In this document: positions 1-12,796 of the stretch, piece by piece | Position numbering within the stretch: the stretch's first letter is position 1 | Layout of the letters: every line of letters starts with the position of its first letter | Assembly (NCBI GenBank): GCA_009741485.1 | Contig: CM019214.1 | Location: 26,674,081 to 26,738,080 of the forward strand | Direction: 5' to 3' | From: Malurus cyaneus samueli | Taxonomy: Eukaryota; Chordata; Aves; Passeriformes; Maluridae | Length of the DNA stretch: 64,000 nt | Program-made: the position numbers and the translations under genes | The notes under the pieces: generated by a model | Told to the model about the DNA's origin: nothing | Seen by the model: the letters and a program-made list of their open reading frames with translations, nothing else | The model's database searches: none

Positions 1-41
1 ATATATAGCATTGTTTTAAAAATAACTTCATTGCCAATATG

Positions 42-90
42 AAAAAAAAAAAGATAATGATAATGATAATAATAAAATTATTGTTATTGC
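42..90. repeat. A-run and ATGATA-type microsatellite
   Basis: An 11-A run is followed by short imperfect GATAAT/AATAAT repeats and a TTATTG-rich stretch. Simple sequence only. Confidence 0.8.
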
Positions 91-584
91 TACTGTTATT
101 TACAAGAAGCAATGTTAAGAATATGCAAGCCTCTCATACTTTATGAAGTAATAAAGACTGTGAAGTCTTAAATGATAGTGTGGTTTTATAACTTATAATT
201 TCTCCCTTTTTGGTAATTCCCATTAAAATTGCAGTTTTAGACACCCAAAAGCTCTTTGGATCATACATGTATTTTGAGACCTGAATTTCCATCGTGTACT
301 TAATTCATCCCAGAATTCCTTATTGAAAGTATTGAAAGCAACATGTTAACTGGATCCCACTGTCTGTTCAGCTCATCTCAGAGACTCTGTTTCTCCTTTG
401 CTTTATCTGGCTGTATTTTCTGAGACCTGTTTCACATTAAGTAGAGAGCTCCTGCCTTTGGAACAGCTACTGGAGGGCTTAAAAGTTCATTCCAGCAAAG
501 AGTGATTCAAAAGGAGATTCCTGTGTCTTAATGGACTCTTTCCTCCTCCTAAGAAAACAGTGGAGGACAGATTTTCTCATTCAA

Positions 585-745
585 CATCAGACCAGTGACA
601 CCACATCTTATCTCCAACAGCAGCCAGCTCTGGGTGCATCTGACAAAAACACAGTGGGCACTTGGAGACACAGAACCCATTGAGAACTTTCCCTGGGCTC
701 CTGCCACCAAGGAGCTGACTTTCATTTTAATGCTTGGGCAGTTCA
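585..745. mobile_element. Possible ancient interspersed repeat remnant
   Basis: The words CATCAGACCAGTG and CTCCAACAGCAGCCAGC recall an old amniote repeat often seen in reptile and bird DNA. The rest is too diverged to assign. Orientation and limits are guesses. Confidence 0.25.
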
Positions 746-3700
746 TGCTCTTAATATTACGGTCTGCAGTTCCGTGGGTTACCCATTTTTAAAATTCTTT
801 TAATCCAGTTGTTCTCAAATTTATTAGAAAACCCTAACTACCGTAGTACAATAGGAATCTTACCTCTTCCAGAAGGTTAAGTGTGTTTTTCTTCAGTCTT
901 ACCTTATGTATCTATGTTAACAGGAAACAGGTCTAATGTCTTGATATTTCCTTTGTCTAAAAAAGTCTAAAGAAACCACTTATCTTTTCACAGCAGTGTC
1001 ATATGTCTTTGTGTAATTTAAACTCTGTGTGTATTAACAAAAAATGTCATGACAAAAAGAGAGAATATTTCAGCTAGAGGAATTTTATTTATTTATCCAG
1101 TAGCACTGTAATCTCTTCCCTTTCACCAACTGATTTCATTTCTTACAAGGTTTGTCTGGCATTAGGAGAATGTTATTGTGAATCAGTTCATTTCCCAGCC
1201 TGAACTTCCTCAGTATTTTGAAAGCATTTTCAGACATCAGAGGTTTTGATTGATTTTGAATGATGTGTGTCACCACTTCATTATTCCATGAGCTTTACCA
1301 GCTCTGAAAACCAAACAAACAAAATGCAAAATAAACTGTACATTTTGTCAGTCACTCTGCTGCTAATTACCACATAACACTTTTCCCCTCAGGAAAGCAG
1401 TGTTTAAACTATATCACATTTCTTCAAATTTAACTTTTTTTCCAAAGACACACTCTTTGGCAAAATAAAGGCTATAACTCCTGCATGTAATTTAAAGGAT
1501 AAACAAAAAGGGGGGAACACAAGTCTTCTATTTCAATAAAATCGTTCTGCCAGAGGAAAGCCATAGCTAATGTCAGATTAGTATAAAATCCTACTTGTGC
1601 TACTTGTGCCTTGTCTTTCCTTGAAGCTGCCTTTCACAGCGGGATGGTGGTCTCTCACCAACAGAATTCCCACTTTAACTCCTCATTTTCCAACACTTCC
1701 TCTCCCCGCCTGTAGTAATTTAGTCACAATCACAGCAATGAATAAATCATGTGGAGTAAAAATCTTTAATTTCCTGAGTAATTGCCCTGAGAGTCCAAAG
1801 TGCAAGCACAGTGCAGGACATCTCTCACAGCTCACCCTACCAGCATCTCTTTCCATGCAGTATGGAAATTATTGAGGTATCTCCATCTTCATTGCCAAAG
1901 AAAAAACCTGACTTTTATTTAAATATTAATCAGTTTTTCAGTCTATATAGTGTATCCTAATAAATGCAAAAGTGTCATCACCGCAAATAAATCTGTGCCA
2001 AAGTTATTTACTGAGAACTCTTCATACATCAAAAGTTGTTGCAGGAAAGGTCATCTCCTTTGAGTTACCAAGGTGAAAGCAGAGACACCATTATGGACAT
2101 AGAGGGTAAGAATATCAACCATGGCTTCTGACTAATATCACCATGTCACAAACTCTAGCCCATGCTTATCCCAGTCCAGAGTTGGGAGAAAACACCAGTC
2201 TCTCAAGAGGACAATTGACACTGTGGTGTTTAACAGCTATGCAGTTGGATATCTAATGCATATAACTGCTCCCAACTTCCCATTAAAAATATATTTGTCG
2301 TTATTTATTGTTTATTAAATATGTGTACGCATTGGTTCAGAAAGGAGAAACACATCTTATTGAATTCAACATCTAAGGTAAAATTCCTCGGGGTGTTGGA
2401 GCCATCACCATCAAACGTTACTTGAAATCTGGAAAAAAGTATTCCACAACTATTAAACTACACCCAGTATATAGCAGTGGATTCAGAGACTTAACCTTCA
2501 CTCTCATTCAAAGCAAAATTGGCCTTGATGTTTCATAGATTTTTATTTAAATATAATCTATATTTAAAAGCAGGGTGGAAAAACAAAGTTTTGGTAATAT
2601 CTGAATTGTAACATACATTCTAGTTTGTTGAAATTAAATTTTAATTTGCAATAATGAAAGAACAGTTATTTTTTGTAAATATATTTTTTGTTGTGTTGTA
2701 AAATAGCAGCTGACTTCATTTTCCATACTCGAACTCTGACCACAGTCACATTGCAGACTGCACATAAATGCCCATAAACCTAAATCTTTCACATGCATTC
2801 ATTTATGCACTGGCCAACTTGATTTCCCCACAAATTGCACTGTTTTCTGAAAGACGCTGCCAGAGCAAAATTAAAATAACAGAAATGGGGATTATTTTAG
2901 CAGTACTGCCTTTACAATCAAAATTTTTACAATCTCAGTAGTAGAGATTAACATAGTACAAAGTAATGCCCTTGGCCTTATAATAGAAGGGTCATATCTT
3001 GGATCCTAATCTTTCTTTAGAAGAAAATCCTGACTCTCTGAAACCAAATATGTAATAACTGTAACTTCATATCTGACTTTTCTGACCTATTCCTGGTTCT
3101 CATCATCTCCTAGCTGATACAATGTCTGGTCTTTATTTTCCAAGAAATATATAAATGTTTCAAATTTGTGGCTTTTCAGAGCAAAAGTGAAATGAAAGGA
3201 GTTACACTTTATCCCAAAAGTTCTCACATTGAGATATAGTTAAGAAACACAGTGAAATTGTTGTCCAGAATTTTTTAAAAAAGGTAAGTTAGCTGTATGA
3301 AAATTAGGTCATATCTCAAAACAGAACCATGGGTTTCATGCAGAGTTCATGGGTAATGCAGTAAAGCCCCTTTTTAAAGGCCTGCATATACTTTTACGCA
3401 GCAGACTGGATTAGAGGAAAGATTTTTTTGTGCAACTCTAACATTCACTGTTATTTTGTCTTCCAAAACTGAATTCCACAGCTGTCAAGAAAATACTGTG
3501 CATTCAGCAGAGTTTCTGATTTTGGGAGGTAATGGATCCTGTGAAACACAAAATCCAGGTCCACACGCTGCTGGTTATACATTTTAGCAGAGCTGAACTC
3601 TTATTCCAAGTCACGTCCAACAAAATTCAATGTATTGGGAACATGCCTGGATAAACACTTTTTTTTTTTTGTAATTTGAGACCTCCAAATCACACACCAT

Positions 3701-5282
3701 GAATGTGGGACTCAGTCAGCTGCCTCTCATCCCAAATCCTTGCCCCAGTGCTTGCGTTTCCCCATTTGTGGTGTGGTGCCTCCACCTCTTTCCTCTTCCT
3801 TGCGACCTTCCCATTTGTGTGCCAACACTCACCACAGCCATGGCCACGACAGCCCATTTGCTCAATGGCTGTGTCCTCATACAATTGGCACAATCTGCCC
3901 AATATTAATCTCATGGGTTAGCATTTTAGTGGCTTGATGTGTCCTCGCTTTTGTAATGCATGTGCAAAACTGGATGTCTTCAGTGGTGACACAATGATGC
4001 CTTTTAGCAGCTGCATTTCTGAGTGTGTGCCGTTACTTTCAGCTAGAGAAGATTATTTGCTATTCAGTTTAACAGTAAATATTAATACTTGTCAAAGGCA
4101 ACAGAAACATTGGAATTCTGCTGTGGTTTTCCTACATTTTTGGCCGTCTCTCTGCAATGTAGAGGGTGACAGAAAATCTTAGCATGCCAGCAGCAGCACT
4201 GTGACAATTTCTTCTGCAGAAATGTGCTTCTACATGACGTCCTGATGAGGAACAAGTGATATTTTGCAACCAAAACATTGTTCTAAAAGCAAAATCTGCT
4301 GTGCAGATCTAATTTAGGAGTTAGGAAATTTACCATTTTCCTAACTTTGCTCCTAGTCTCACAAAACATTCTTTGGAAAAAGGACATAGTGGCAAAAAAG
4401 AAAAAATGTGCACATTTCTGTTAAAACCTTGATGCTAACATGGCATGAACATCTGAAATGACAAGAGTCACAACTGAGAATGTGAATCTTAGCTAATGAA
4501 AATGAAGGTCAAATTAAAAATCTGTATCTTTAAATATAACCAGAGCGATATTTAAGTAATATAGACTCTTAATTTTTTCAGTCCTCTGCTGACATGTTTT
4601 TATTTTCCTTCCTATTGTTTTGATTTAAATAATATAAAAGATGGACTAAAATTTGTTCTACTTTTACAGAGAAATTGCAATGTTTAGAAAGTCATTACTA
4701 TGGAGAGGGAAAAGTACCCGACATACAGCAAGACAAAAGAAGCAATTCAAATTCATAGAAGGAAAATGAAGGCAGAAATACCCTAATAAATTTAATGCTT
4801 GTCAAATAGTGTAAGGACATGCAGGAGTGGAACAGCCATAGTAAAAAAAAAAAAAAAAAAAACCCAAAAAACCAGCAGCAACTTTGAAGGCTGAAAAGGT
4901 GAAATGGAAAAATCATCAACACAGCCTGTGAACAAAGAGTACAGTGAAATCTGTAGACCAAATAAACAGTTATCTATTTGCATTTCATCTTACTCAATAA
5001 AAGAGCTACTGCAATAATCAATAATAAGGGTATATGTAACAAAATGCATAGAAAATGTAAGAATTTACAGAGGAAAATATTCACAGAGGAAAATGTCCTG
5101 TCAATCTAAGTATTAAAAAATATATATCCATGAGCAGCATGCATTTATAAATATCTGAAGATAAATCACATAGAAACAGTGGTACACAGGAAAATTTCCA
5201 CAAGTTTTAAGAGCAAGGTAATTCTGGTAACACAAAAAAGGCATGATGCTGAATAATTCCAAAGATAAAGCAAAATAGAGCT

Positions 5283-5364
5283 AAAAACAAACAAACAAAA
5301 CTAAAACCAACCAACCAAAACAAACAAAAGAAGAAAAAAAAAAATAAAAAAAAAAGAGAAAATA
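5283..5364. repeat. A-rich low-complexity block
   Basis: AAAC/CCAA units pass into nearly pure A with rare T or G. It may be the tail of a decayed retroposon, but no body is recognisable on either side. Confidence 0.75.
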
Positions 5365-6293
5365 AGCTAGGTTATCTCCAGCCTCGATTAGCATCTGACT
5401 CTTTTTTTCAGAAGTGTAATGTAGTGCCTACATATGTGAAATCTATATGAAGTCCGAATCCAATATTTTATTCTTTCTCTGGATCAAGCAGTTTCACTCA
5501 ATTCTCCCCAGCTGCCAGAAGTCTCTGTACAGGACACATTTTGCCTTGGCTTCTTGTTTTGCTTTGCTTTACAGATTTGTAAGTGTTTTCAATAATTTTC
5601 TCCTAAGACTTTAGTCTGCTGTCCAAATACACCAGAAACAAGTGAACTCAAAAGAGTAGGATGTTTCAGTGAATTCAATAAATCAAAAATTTTGCACTAA
5701 AGGAGTTCTTTTTGTAACACAAGCTGTTCCATCTCTTGTTTCTATGTTCTTATTTCAGAATTTGTCAACAGCAAGAATAAAATATTGTGGACTCTGAGAG
5801 CTTTAAAGTTTGAGGCATCCAGAAACTCTGAGCTTCAGCTGGCTCAGTGAAGGACCCAGGCTGTGAAATCCACTGGAAAGCGCCCAAATGAAGTATGTGG
5901 TGTTTGATCTATCTCAAAGGGACAGGGAATATAAAAATATATCCATGCATCATACAGTGGGGATCTCAGGGGCTGCCTGATGGGGATGGGTTACGAGCAG
6001 GAGCTCCTTACATGAGTCCCAGCTCCCTTGCAAAAGTATTTTCCCCCACCAGGGCCTGGGAGTAAGGCACAAAGAATTCCCATCTCTTCCTTTTCAGGTG
6101 CCCACTAGTGACTTCATCTAACTGGATGATTCACTGTGACTTTCTTAAGAACTTGATGGAAAAAGGAGTTAGGTCACATTTAGAATTGCATGATATATTG
6201 AGCAAACTGGTAAATGGAATGTGCTAACAGCTCTCCTGAGTAGTGTGACATCGTCCTGTCCCCCACATCTCCTGGGAAATGAGTGAGAGGCTT

Positions 6294-7118
6294 AGAATCA
6301 TGGAATCATGGAATCATAGAATCACAGAATCAAAGAATCATGGAATCATAGAAACATTAAGGCTGTAAAAGACCTTTAAGATCCAGCCATTAACTCAGCA
6401 CTAAGCTACATCTTTCAAATACCTCAAGAGATGTGACTCAACCAATCCCCTGGGCAGCCTGTTCCAGTGCTTGAAAACAGTTTCCATGAAGAAATCTTTC
6501 CTAATATCTAATCTAAATATCCCCTGGTGCCCATGAGGACATTCCTCTCAAACGTTCGCTTGTTACTTGGAAGAAGGGACCAACCCTTACCTCACTACAG
6601 CCTCCTTTCAGGACCCTTCTTTTCTCCAGGCTAAACCACACCAGTTCACTCAGTCATCCTCATCCATTGTGCTCCAGACCCCTCACCAGCTCCAATGCCT
6701 TTCTGTGGACTCACTCCAGCACCTCAATGTCTTTCTTGTGGTGAGGGGTCCAAAATTGAACACAGAATGTGAGGGGCAGCCTCATCAGTGCCAAGAACAG
6801 GGGAACAGTCACTGCCCTGGTCCTGCTGGCCACACTGTTGGTGATCCAAACCAGGATGCCATTTGCCTTCTTGGCCTCCTGCACACAATCCTGGCTCATG
6901 TTCAGCCAGCTGTTGACTTCACCCTCAGGTCCACTGATCCCCTCATCTATATCATCGATAAAAACAGGACTGACCCAAATGCTGAGCCCTGGGGAACACC
7001 ACGTGTGCCCACCCAACAGCTGGATGTGACTCCATTCACCACCGGGCCTGGCCATTCAGGCAATTTTTACCCAGCCTGAGAAGTCATTTTCTCCAGCAGA
7101 ATGCTGTAAGAATCGGGC
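6294..7118 (-). mobile_element. CR1 LINE, 3' part with internal deletion
   Basis: This is the longest CR1 copy in the window. Read on the minus strand, its 3' end is at the low-coordinate side, where the terminal repeat has grown into about eight variants of AATCATGGAATCATAG. Moving right come landmark CR1 segments: GGGCAGCCTGTTCCAGTG, CTCCAGGCTAAACCACACC, CACCTCAATGTCTTTCTTGT, GCCATTTGCCTTCTTGG, TGAGCCCTGGGGAACACCA and CTCCAGCAGAATGCTGT. The last ones lie in the C-terminal reverse-transcriptase region of CR1 ORF2. Around 6925-6945 the expected spacer is missing, so an internal piece is deleted. A 170-codon plus-strand ORF (6567-7079) is antisense to the element and not a gene. The element is 5'-truncated and decayed, so inactive. 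Confidence 0.93.
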
Positions 7119-9429
7119 TGTATTTTTGCTACCTGCCTGGAGAGGAAAATCCAGCCCCTTTTTGCACATGTTGGCTGAACACGTGCAGTATTAGGCCGCA
7201 GTCCTGACAAGAGCAGTCTGTGCATATTGAACTGCAAGAGTGCAATCAGTTCAGAATGTCTGGACAGGACAAGAGTTGCAGAAAATGTACAGACCTTCTG
7301 CAAGGTGTAGAGCAGCAAATCTAGAATGTCCTGATCTCTCTTGCTCCTTCCATGTGGTAATCAGCAGGTGCTCAGAGGTCCAAGGCTGCTCCATGGGGGA
7401 TCCTTGGCCAAAAGTGCATGCCTACAGCCAAAGGAGTATGGGCTTTAAGTAAAATGGAGCAGAAATTCTTAGGAAAAGTAGGTGCTCCATTTTTTGCTAA
7501 AAAAAAATTGTTAAAATTGCTAAATTTTAGAAAGGCAAATTATTAACTGTCTGAGCAGATTTTTTTTTTTTGTCTCCTTGTCTTAATGTGTCCCTACTGA
7601 CACAAATACGCTTATGGCCAACATCCAACCCCATACAACACCCCTTGTGTTACCTCAGCACTTCTGTCCTTAAAACCTCTCTATTAATCAGAGTAAATGA
7701 TTTGTTGATGCTTAATATGCTTTGTACATCTGCTCTTTACAGAGAACAGACTGCAGGCAGAGGCAGTGCTGCAGAAGAAATGCAGACTTAGCTGCAGGAA
7801 AACACACAGAACAGTTTGAGCAGAGCCCTAAGAAGCACACAGACTGCAGACTGAAATGGGAGCAGTGGTTGTAAGACAAGGATTACAACTTTTGTGTGTA
7901 TGTGTGAAGAATTTAAGGGTGAGCAGTTGGAATCAAGTTAAAACAAATTAGCAATCCTTGGGAAACAGTGCTTTCTGAACCTTGTAAGTGTTAGGAAAGA
8001 GGAAGGTGTGGATTTGGGAAAGTAGGTGTAGTGTCAGCAAAGAAATAGACAAGTCAAAGTACAGCTTTTCTTATAAAAGAGTGGCAGTGTCTAGAACTGA
8101 AGTACTTGACATGAGAAAATGGTAGGGAATGGGGTGGAAAAACATCTGAATTCACGGTTGGAAAGATGCATTGAGATGGAACAGGAAAGGGGCACAACAG
8201 AGTTTGGTAGGAATGAAGCCAAAAAGTGAATGAGATCATAAAAAAAGTTTCTCTTGTAGCTGTATTTTATTGCCTTTTACTGAAAGGATTGAAATGCTTT
8301 GAAAATCAAGGGTTTACTGCTTTCAGACCAGGAACTAAAAAGCCTCAGAGCATCTTTTGTTATCAATTCTGTACTTGTGCCTCAGCTGCTTCATTATCTT
8401 CTTGACTGGGTACACAACAGTGGCTCACAAACCCATTAGGCTTGAAATGAGAGTGAAAGTGGAGTTCTTGAATTACCTTCCACTTGGGGAACTGAAGACA
8501 AGCACCATAGTGAGTTTTTAGTGGTACTTGATGATTTTTTTTTTTAATTTTGTGAACACCAGCTTACAGCGTTTTTTTTTTTTGTTGTTGTTTTTTTTTT
8601 GTTTGAATGAACTCAGTGAGTGTTTTCCTGGAGTCAGAAGTACTTTCAGACTCAGATGCCAGTGATCCATGAAGGCACCATGCACCAGGCTGAAATGCTG
8701 CCAGGCCCGCAAAAGCATTAAATGTCGTTAGAAACTAGAAATACATATCAGCTGCCTGGACGGGTTATATCTAAACAGGATAAAAATTGCGCCTTTAAAA
8801 ATTATTTGGGTCTTGCATTTTGGAAGGAAATTAATGAGATTTTTCATGATAAAAATTAATATTTCCGCATGTGCTTATGTTGTCTTCTGAATCAGAAGAT
8901 AAACAAGGAAGGAATCCTCCCACCTCACCTAGCTGTCCTCATTTCTGGATGAGTGGTATTTTTCATTTCAGGAAAAGGAAGTGAGAATGAAGATGTTATG
9001 CTGAACAAAGCAGACAGCAAGTAAATGTAAATATTGTTCTGGAATTTATCAACAGTGACTTGCTTCACCACGTGACTGATGGATGTCACTCCCATGTAGG
9101 TGAGCTTCATAAAGACTCCTTTATAGTTCATGGGTATGACTTTGTATCAATATCACCGAAACAAATCAAATTCCAAGCCAAGGTTGTGATGAACAGTGCA
9201 AAATCTAAATCAACCATATTTTAGATAGAAATGTACCTCTGAAGCAGATTTTTAAAGTTATTTAAGTTTGGCTTCAGCAGTGTGCCCTGGCAATACAAGC
9301 AGCCCAGGGTATCTTGTAAGGTACAATAAGTGTTCAACACTTGCAAAGATGCATTAATGGTGGTGATAGGTTTAAAGCTCAGGTTTAGTGTGGGCTGCCA
9401 CAGACCTTTCACACAGCAGAAGGGCTGTC
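7119..9429. other. AT-rich interval without a recognisable gene
   Basis: Short ORFs only. Simple sequence includes T12 at 7560-7571 and a T-run/GTTGTTG/T-run at 8572-8604. No repeat family or exon recognised. Confidence 0.6.
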
Positions 9430-9630
9430 ATGGAATCACAAAATCACAGGATGGTCTGGGTTGGAAGTGACTTTACCTAGCTCCAACCCCTCTACATGGG
9501 CGGGGACAACTTCCACTAGACCAGGCTCTTTAAAGATCCATCCAACCTGTCTTTGAACACTTCAAGGGATGAGGCTTCTACAACTTCCAGTGTCTCACCA
9601 CCATCTCATTTAAGAATTTCTTGCTAATTT
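9430..9630 (-). mobile_element. CR1 LINE 3' end fragment
   Basis: Starts with the CR1 tail (TGGAATCACAAAATCACAGG), followed by GGTCTGGGTTGGAAGTGAC, CTTCCACTAGACCAGG, CAACCTGTCTTTGAACACTTC and TTTAAGAATTTCTTGCTAAT. This matches the 3' untranslated region of a CR1 subfamily, reverse orientation, about 200 bp and clearly diverged. It has no coding capacity. Confidence 0.9.
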
Positions 9631-10944
9631 TTTGTATAAATCAGCCACTTTCAGTTCTTTAGAAATACCTTAGGTCTGGCTCTTCAGAAGATGAGCACAT
9701 TTTGGTTACTAGTCTATAGTCTGGCCAAAAGTGCTAACACAAACCTTAAATATCTCCAATTCTTTTAAGGGACTTTTTTCTGGTATGTATGTGGAAGATT
9801 TTTTTAAACACCTGTGTCTTAGCAGATATAAGTAAACATATATTTAAGTCATGTTGCTCGATTTGCCAATTCCTTTACCATGTGATTAAACCAAGCCAAA
9901 CAGAGATTCAAATGTCTTCATTATTTCCAAATTCTCATAAAAGCAAATAGGAAAATATTAGTCTTATATGTAAGGAGGAACATCAGCTTGAATTGTCAAT
10001 GATGAAATCTAGATACTGGCATTCTGTTGTGTTAGCAGAGCCAAATAAGTGAGCGCAAGAAATAAAAAAAGTAAGTGAAACAGTCTTTTCCAATATTTGT
10101 CTCCTTCTGCAGTTCATTCTTTCAAATTTATATTAGCTTATCCTTTCAAAACCATTCCTGACCACTACATAGGAATTTTTTTCTCTAGATAAAATTAATT
10201 CATTCTGAGTGGCATTTCAACAGCTCCTGAGCAGATGTTTTTAGTTTTAAATGGACCCTGCAGACTCAAAACTAATTTGCTGAATTTTTTCACCATAGAA
10301 AGGAAGTTAATGAGTGTCTACTACCACATTCCTTTCACCTTCAGTCAACTTACTGTTTTACAGCATTTGTAGCACCCATGTAACACCAGACTCATATTTT
10401 TAAAGCCTCAGAATCTAGTAAAAATTCACATTGACATATTGCATGGAAATTATTGCTTGTGGGGTTTTTTCCTTAGAATCTGCTAAACCTTTTATGGTAT
10501 CATCATCTGAATGACTGACCAAAAATTTTTGCATAAAATTTATTCTTTTTTTTTTTTTTTGCTTTAAAATAACTGAAAGAGACTTCTGCCATGATACATC
10601 ACTGCAAGTAATATTATTTGCTGCATCAGTAATTAGACTTAATACTAAAATAATTGTGTCTTCAAATGATCTTATAAAATATCCCTGAAAAAGACACCAG
10701 ACCTTCTAATATGGTTACAGCAGCAATTAGTTCTTTATTTAATTCATACAGAATCCACACATTTGCTAATTTATAGGCATACATTTGATTTTTTGTGTAA
10801 TTGTAGGGTCACTGGGTTTCCCTTCATTGAAGAGGACTACCAATCTCCAAACCTCAGGGACTTGATTTGGATCCAAAATGGGAATCTTTCCTACAGTCAC
10901 AATTTTCACTGAAAGGAAAAACAAACAAGAAGTAATACTAAACC

Positions 10945-10972
10945 AAAAAAAAAAAAAAAAAAAAAAAAAAAA
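10945..10972. repeat. Poly(A) run, 28 bases
   Basis: Uninterrupted 28 A. No retroposon body is recognisable upstream, so it is either a plain homopolymer or the tail of an unrecognised insertion. Confidence 0.9.
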
Positions 10973-12748
10973 GCCTACACAGACAAAACCCCCTTACTTT
11001 ACCAATTTTCATTTGACTTTTAGCAACAGATATGATGATTTAATTTGGCTCTTCTCTGGCCAAAAAGTGGAGACTGCTGCCCTCTCATGCCTCATTGTTA
11101 TGTGTGATATAACACATCATCAGAGATGATAATTCACTTTTGAATATTCATAGTGAATAAACAACGGCCTGCTCATAGTGCTGCCGTTGTAAATATACCT
11201 ACAGCAGATAATAAAATTCAGATGTCTTTACAAAGCATTAACCTAAGTGGAAAAAACCAGTCTGCTGGGAATGGCCACCCACAGTATGAGGCAATGGAGA
11301 CACAGCCTTCTGCAAAAATCAGCAGAACTTTGGCCAGGGTATCAGGGACTGAGAGGAAGGTCTAAGGAACTGAGCACTACTTTTCCCTGTATAGGTCATT
11401 ACTGAAGAAGAGAAAATCAGCAATTTATATTGTAGTTCATACTAATGCTATACATATGCAGTCAGTAACACAAATTCTGCTTTTCTGTTAAGCAGTGTGT
11501 GGCACTTGCTCACTTCTTCCGCACATGGGTAGAAAATTAATTGACAATATCAGCATTGAAGAATTGCCCAATCTGTAGCAAATAAAATTGTAAATCTAAT
11601 ATTAAGAAACCAAAAGAAACTAACAAACAAAAAGCAACATCTGGAGAATGGAAGAAAAACTTCTAAAAATACTTGCTTTGAATACAACCCATAAACAGAA
11701 AAGTGTTTTCAGATAGCTAGGATACTTGAAGAATGTTTGAGCAAATATATGGACATACAGGTTACATTAAGAACTGCCATCTATATTCCTCTTTAGTCTC
11801 TGAGATTTTTATAAGGATATTTCTCAAGTTCCCATAAGCTAAAAAATTGAGACTCCATAATTAAATTTAATTCTGCATTCTGATACATTTACACCAGTTG
11901 GATCCTGTCCTGCTCTTCATTTAACTTTCAGTAATTTCAGTGAGACTGTTCATAAGGTAAAAGTGACTGGATCTGTACCTCTAAAAACAGACACATATTT
12001 CCACATGGGTAGGCAGGTCTTGCTCTGTGAGAACTTCAGTGTCTTTTAAGGCAGTATCAAGTACAAATCACAACTCCTCATCAGGTTGCACAGGTTTCCA
12101 GGGATATCTCCAAAATGTTTATATATTATTAAGGAAAGATCTGCTCCATTTTTACATCTGAGCTGGCCAAACCTCAGCAGCCCTTCTTTGAGATCCAGAT
12201 GCTGTTATGCCAAAATTTCCAGTGCACTGGATTCCCGTAACCAGAACCAGCTCAGACATGAGTAACACACTCCCCAGCAGCTTTCTAGTCCATAAGCTTA
12301 GAGAAACAACTGCCTCACCTAGCAGCACTGCATACTTTGGTCCAAATATCACTTTTTAACAAAATACACAAATGGGCATGGTCGTTTTGGCAAGCTTTTT
12401 GAGACTTATTGCTCCTGTCAGTTGCAGACTGTGGGAGTTTTCAAAGTAAAAATTCAGCAGCTCAAGGGATGCATGGCAAAACTCCTGATGATGATATGCA
12501 GGCCTCCACCATTTTAAGAAAGGAGTCTTTCTTCTTCCTCTCAAAGTTGGAATTCAAACTGATATGATTAATTTATACACTGAGAAATATATTTGTATTG
12601 GAAGGACTAAAATAGCAAAAAGTAGAAATGAGTGGGCCAGATCCTTTATTCTGCTACATGTCACAGTGTGCATCTGATGCATCTGTGTGAGGTCAATCTG
12701 AAGTTGTTTCTTTGTCTTGACTGATCTCTGGCATAGCACAGAGAACAC

Positions 12749-12796
12749 CACAGGGAAACCTCACAGGGAAACCTCACAGGGAATCCTCACAGGAAT
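12749..12796. repeat. 13-bp tandem repeat, about 3.7 copies
   Basis: The unit CACAGGGAAACCT repeats at 12749, 12762, 12775 and 12788. The third copy has one substitution and the fourth is partial. Confidence 0.9.

Larger units (their letters stand above)
91..6293. other. AT-rich interval without a recognisable gene
   Basis: Both strands hold only short ORFs (under about 95 codons) with no domain I recognise. It contains a T12 run at 3659-3670, an A20 run at 4843-4862, an A-rich block near 5.3 kb and one possible old repeat near 0.6 kb. The stretch 3700-3920 is less AT-rich and open in three overlapping frames, which suggests base composition rather than coding. It looks intergenic or intronic. 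Confidence 0.6.

Noticed and set aside
6567..7079. 170-codon plus-strand ORF, the longest in the window
   Set aside because: It lies antisense to a CR1 LINE across its whole length and matches no protein; open by composition.
7382..7409. Short inverted repeat CCAAGG...CCTTGG
   Set aside because: Only six paired bases; expected by chance.
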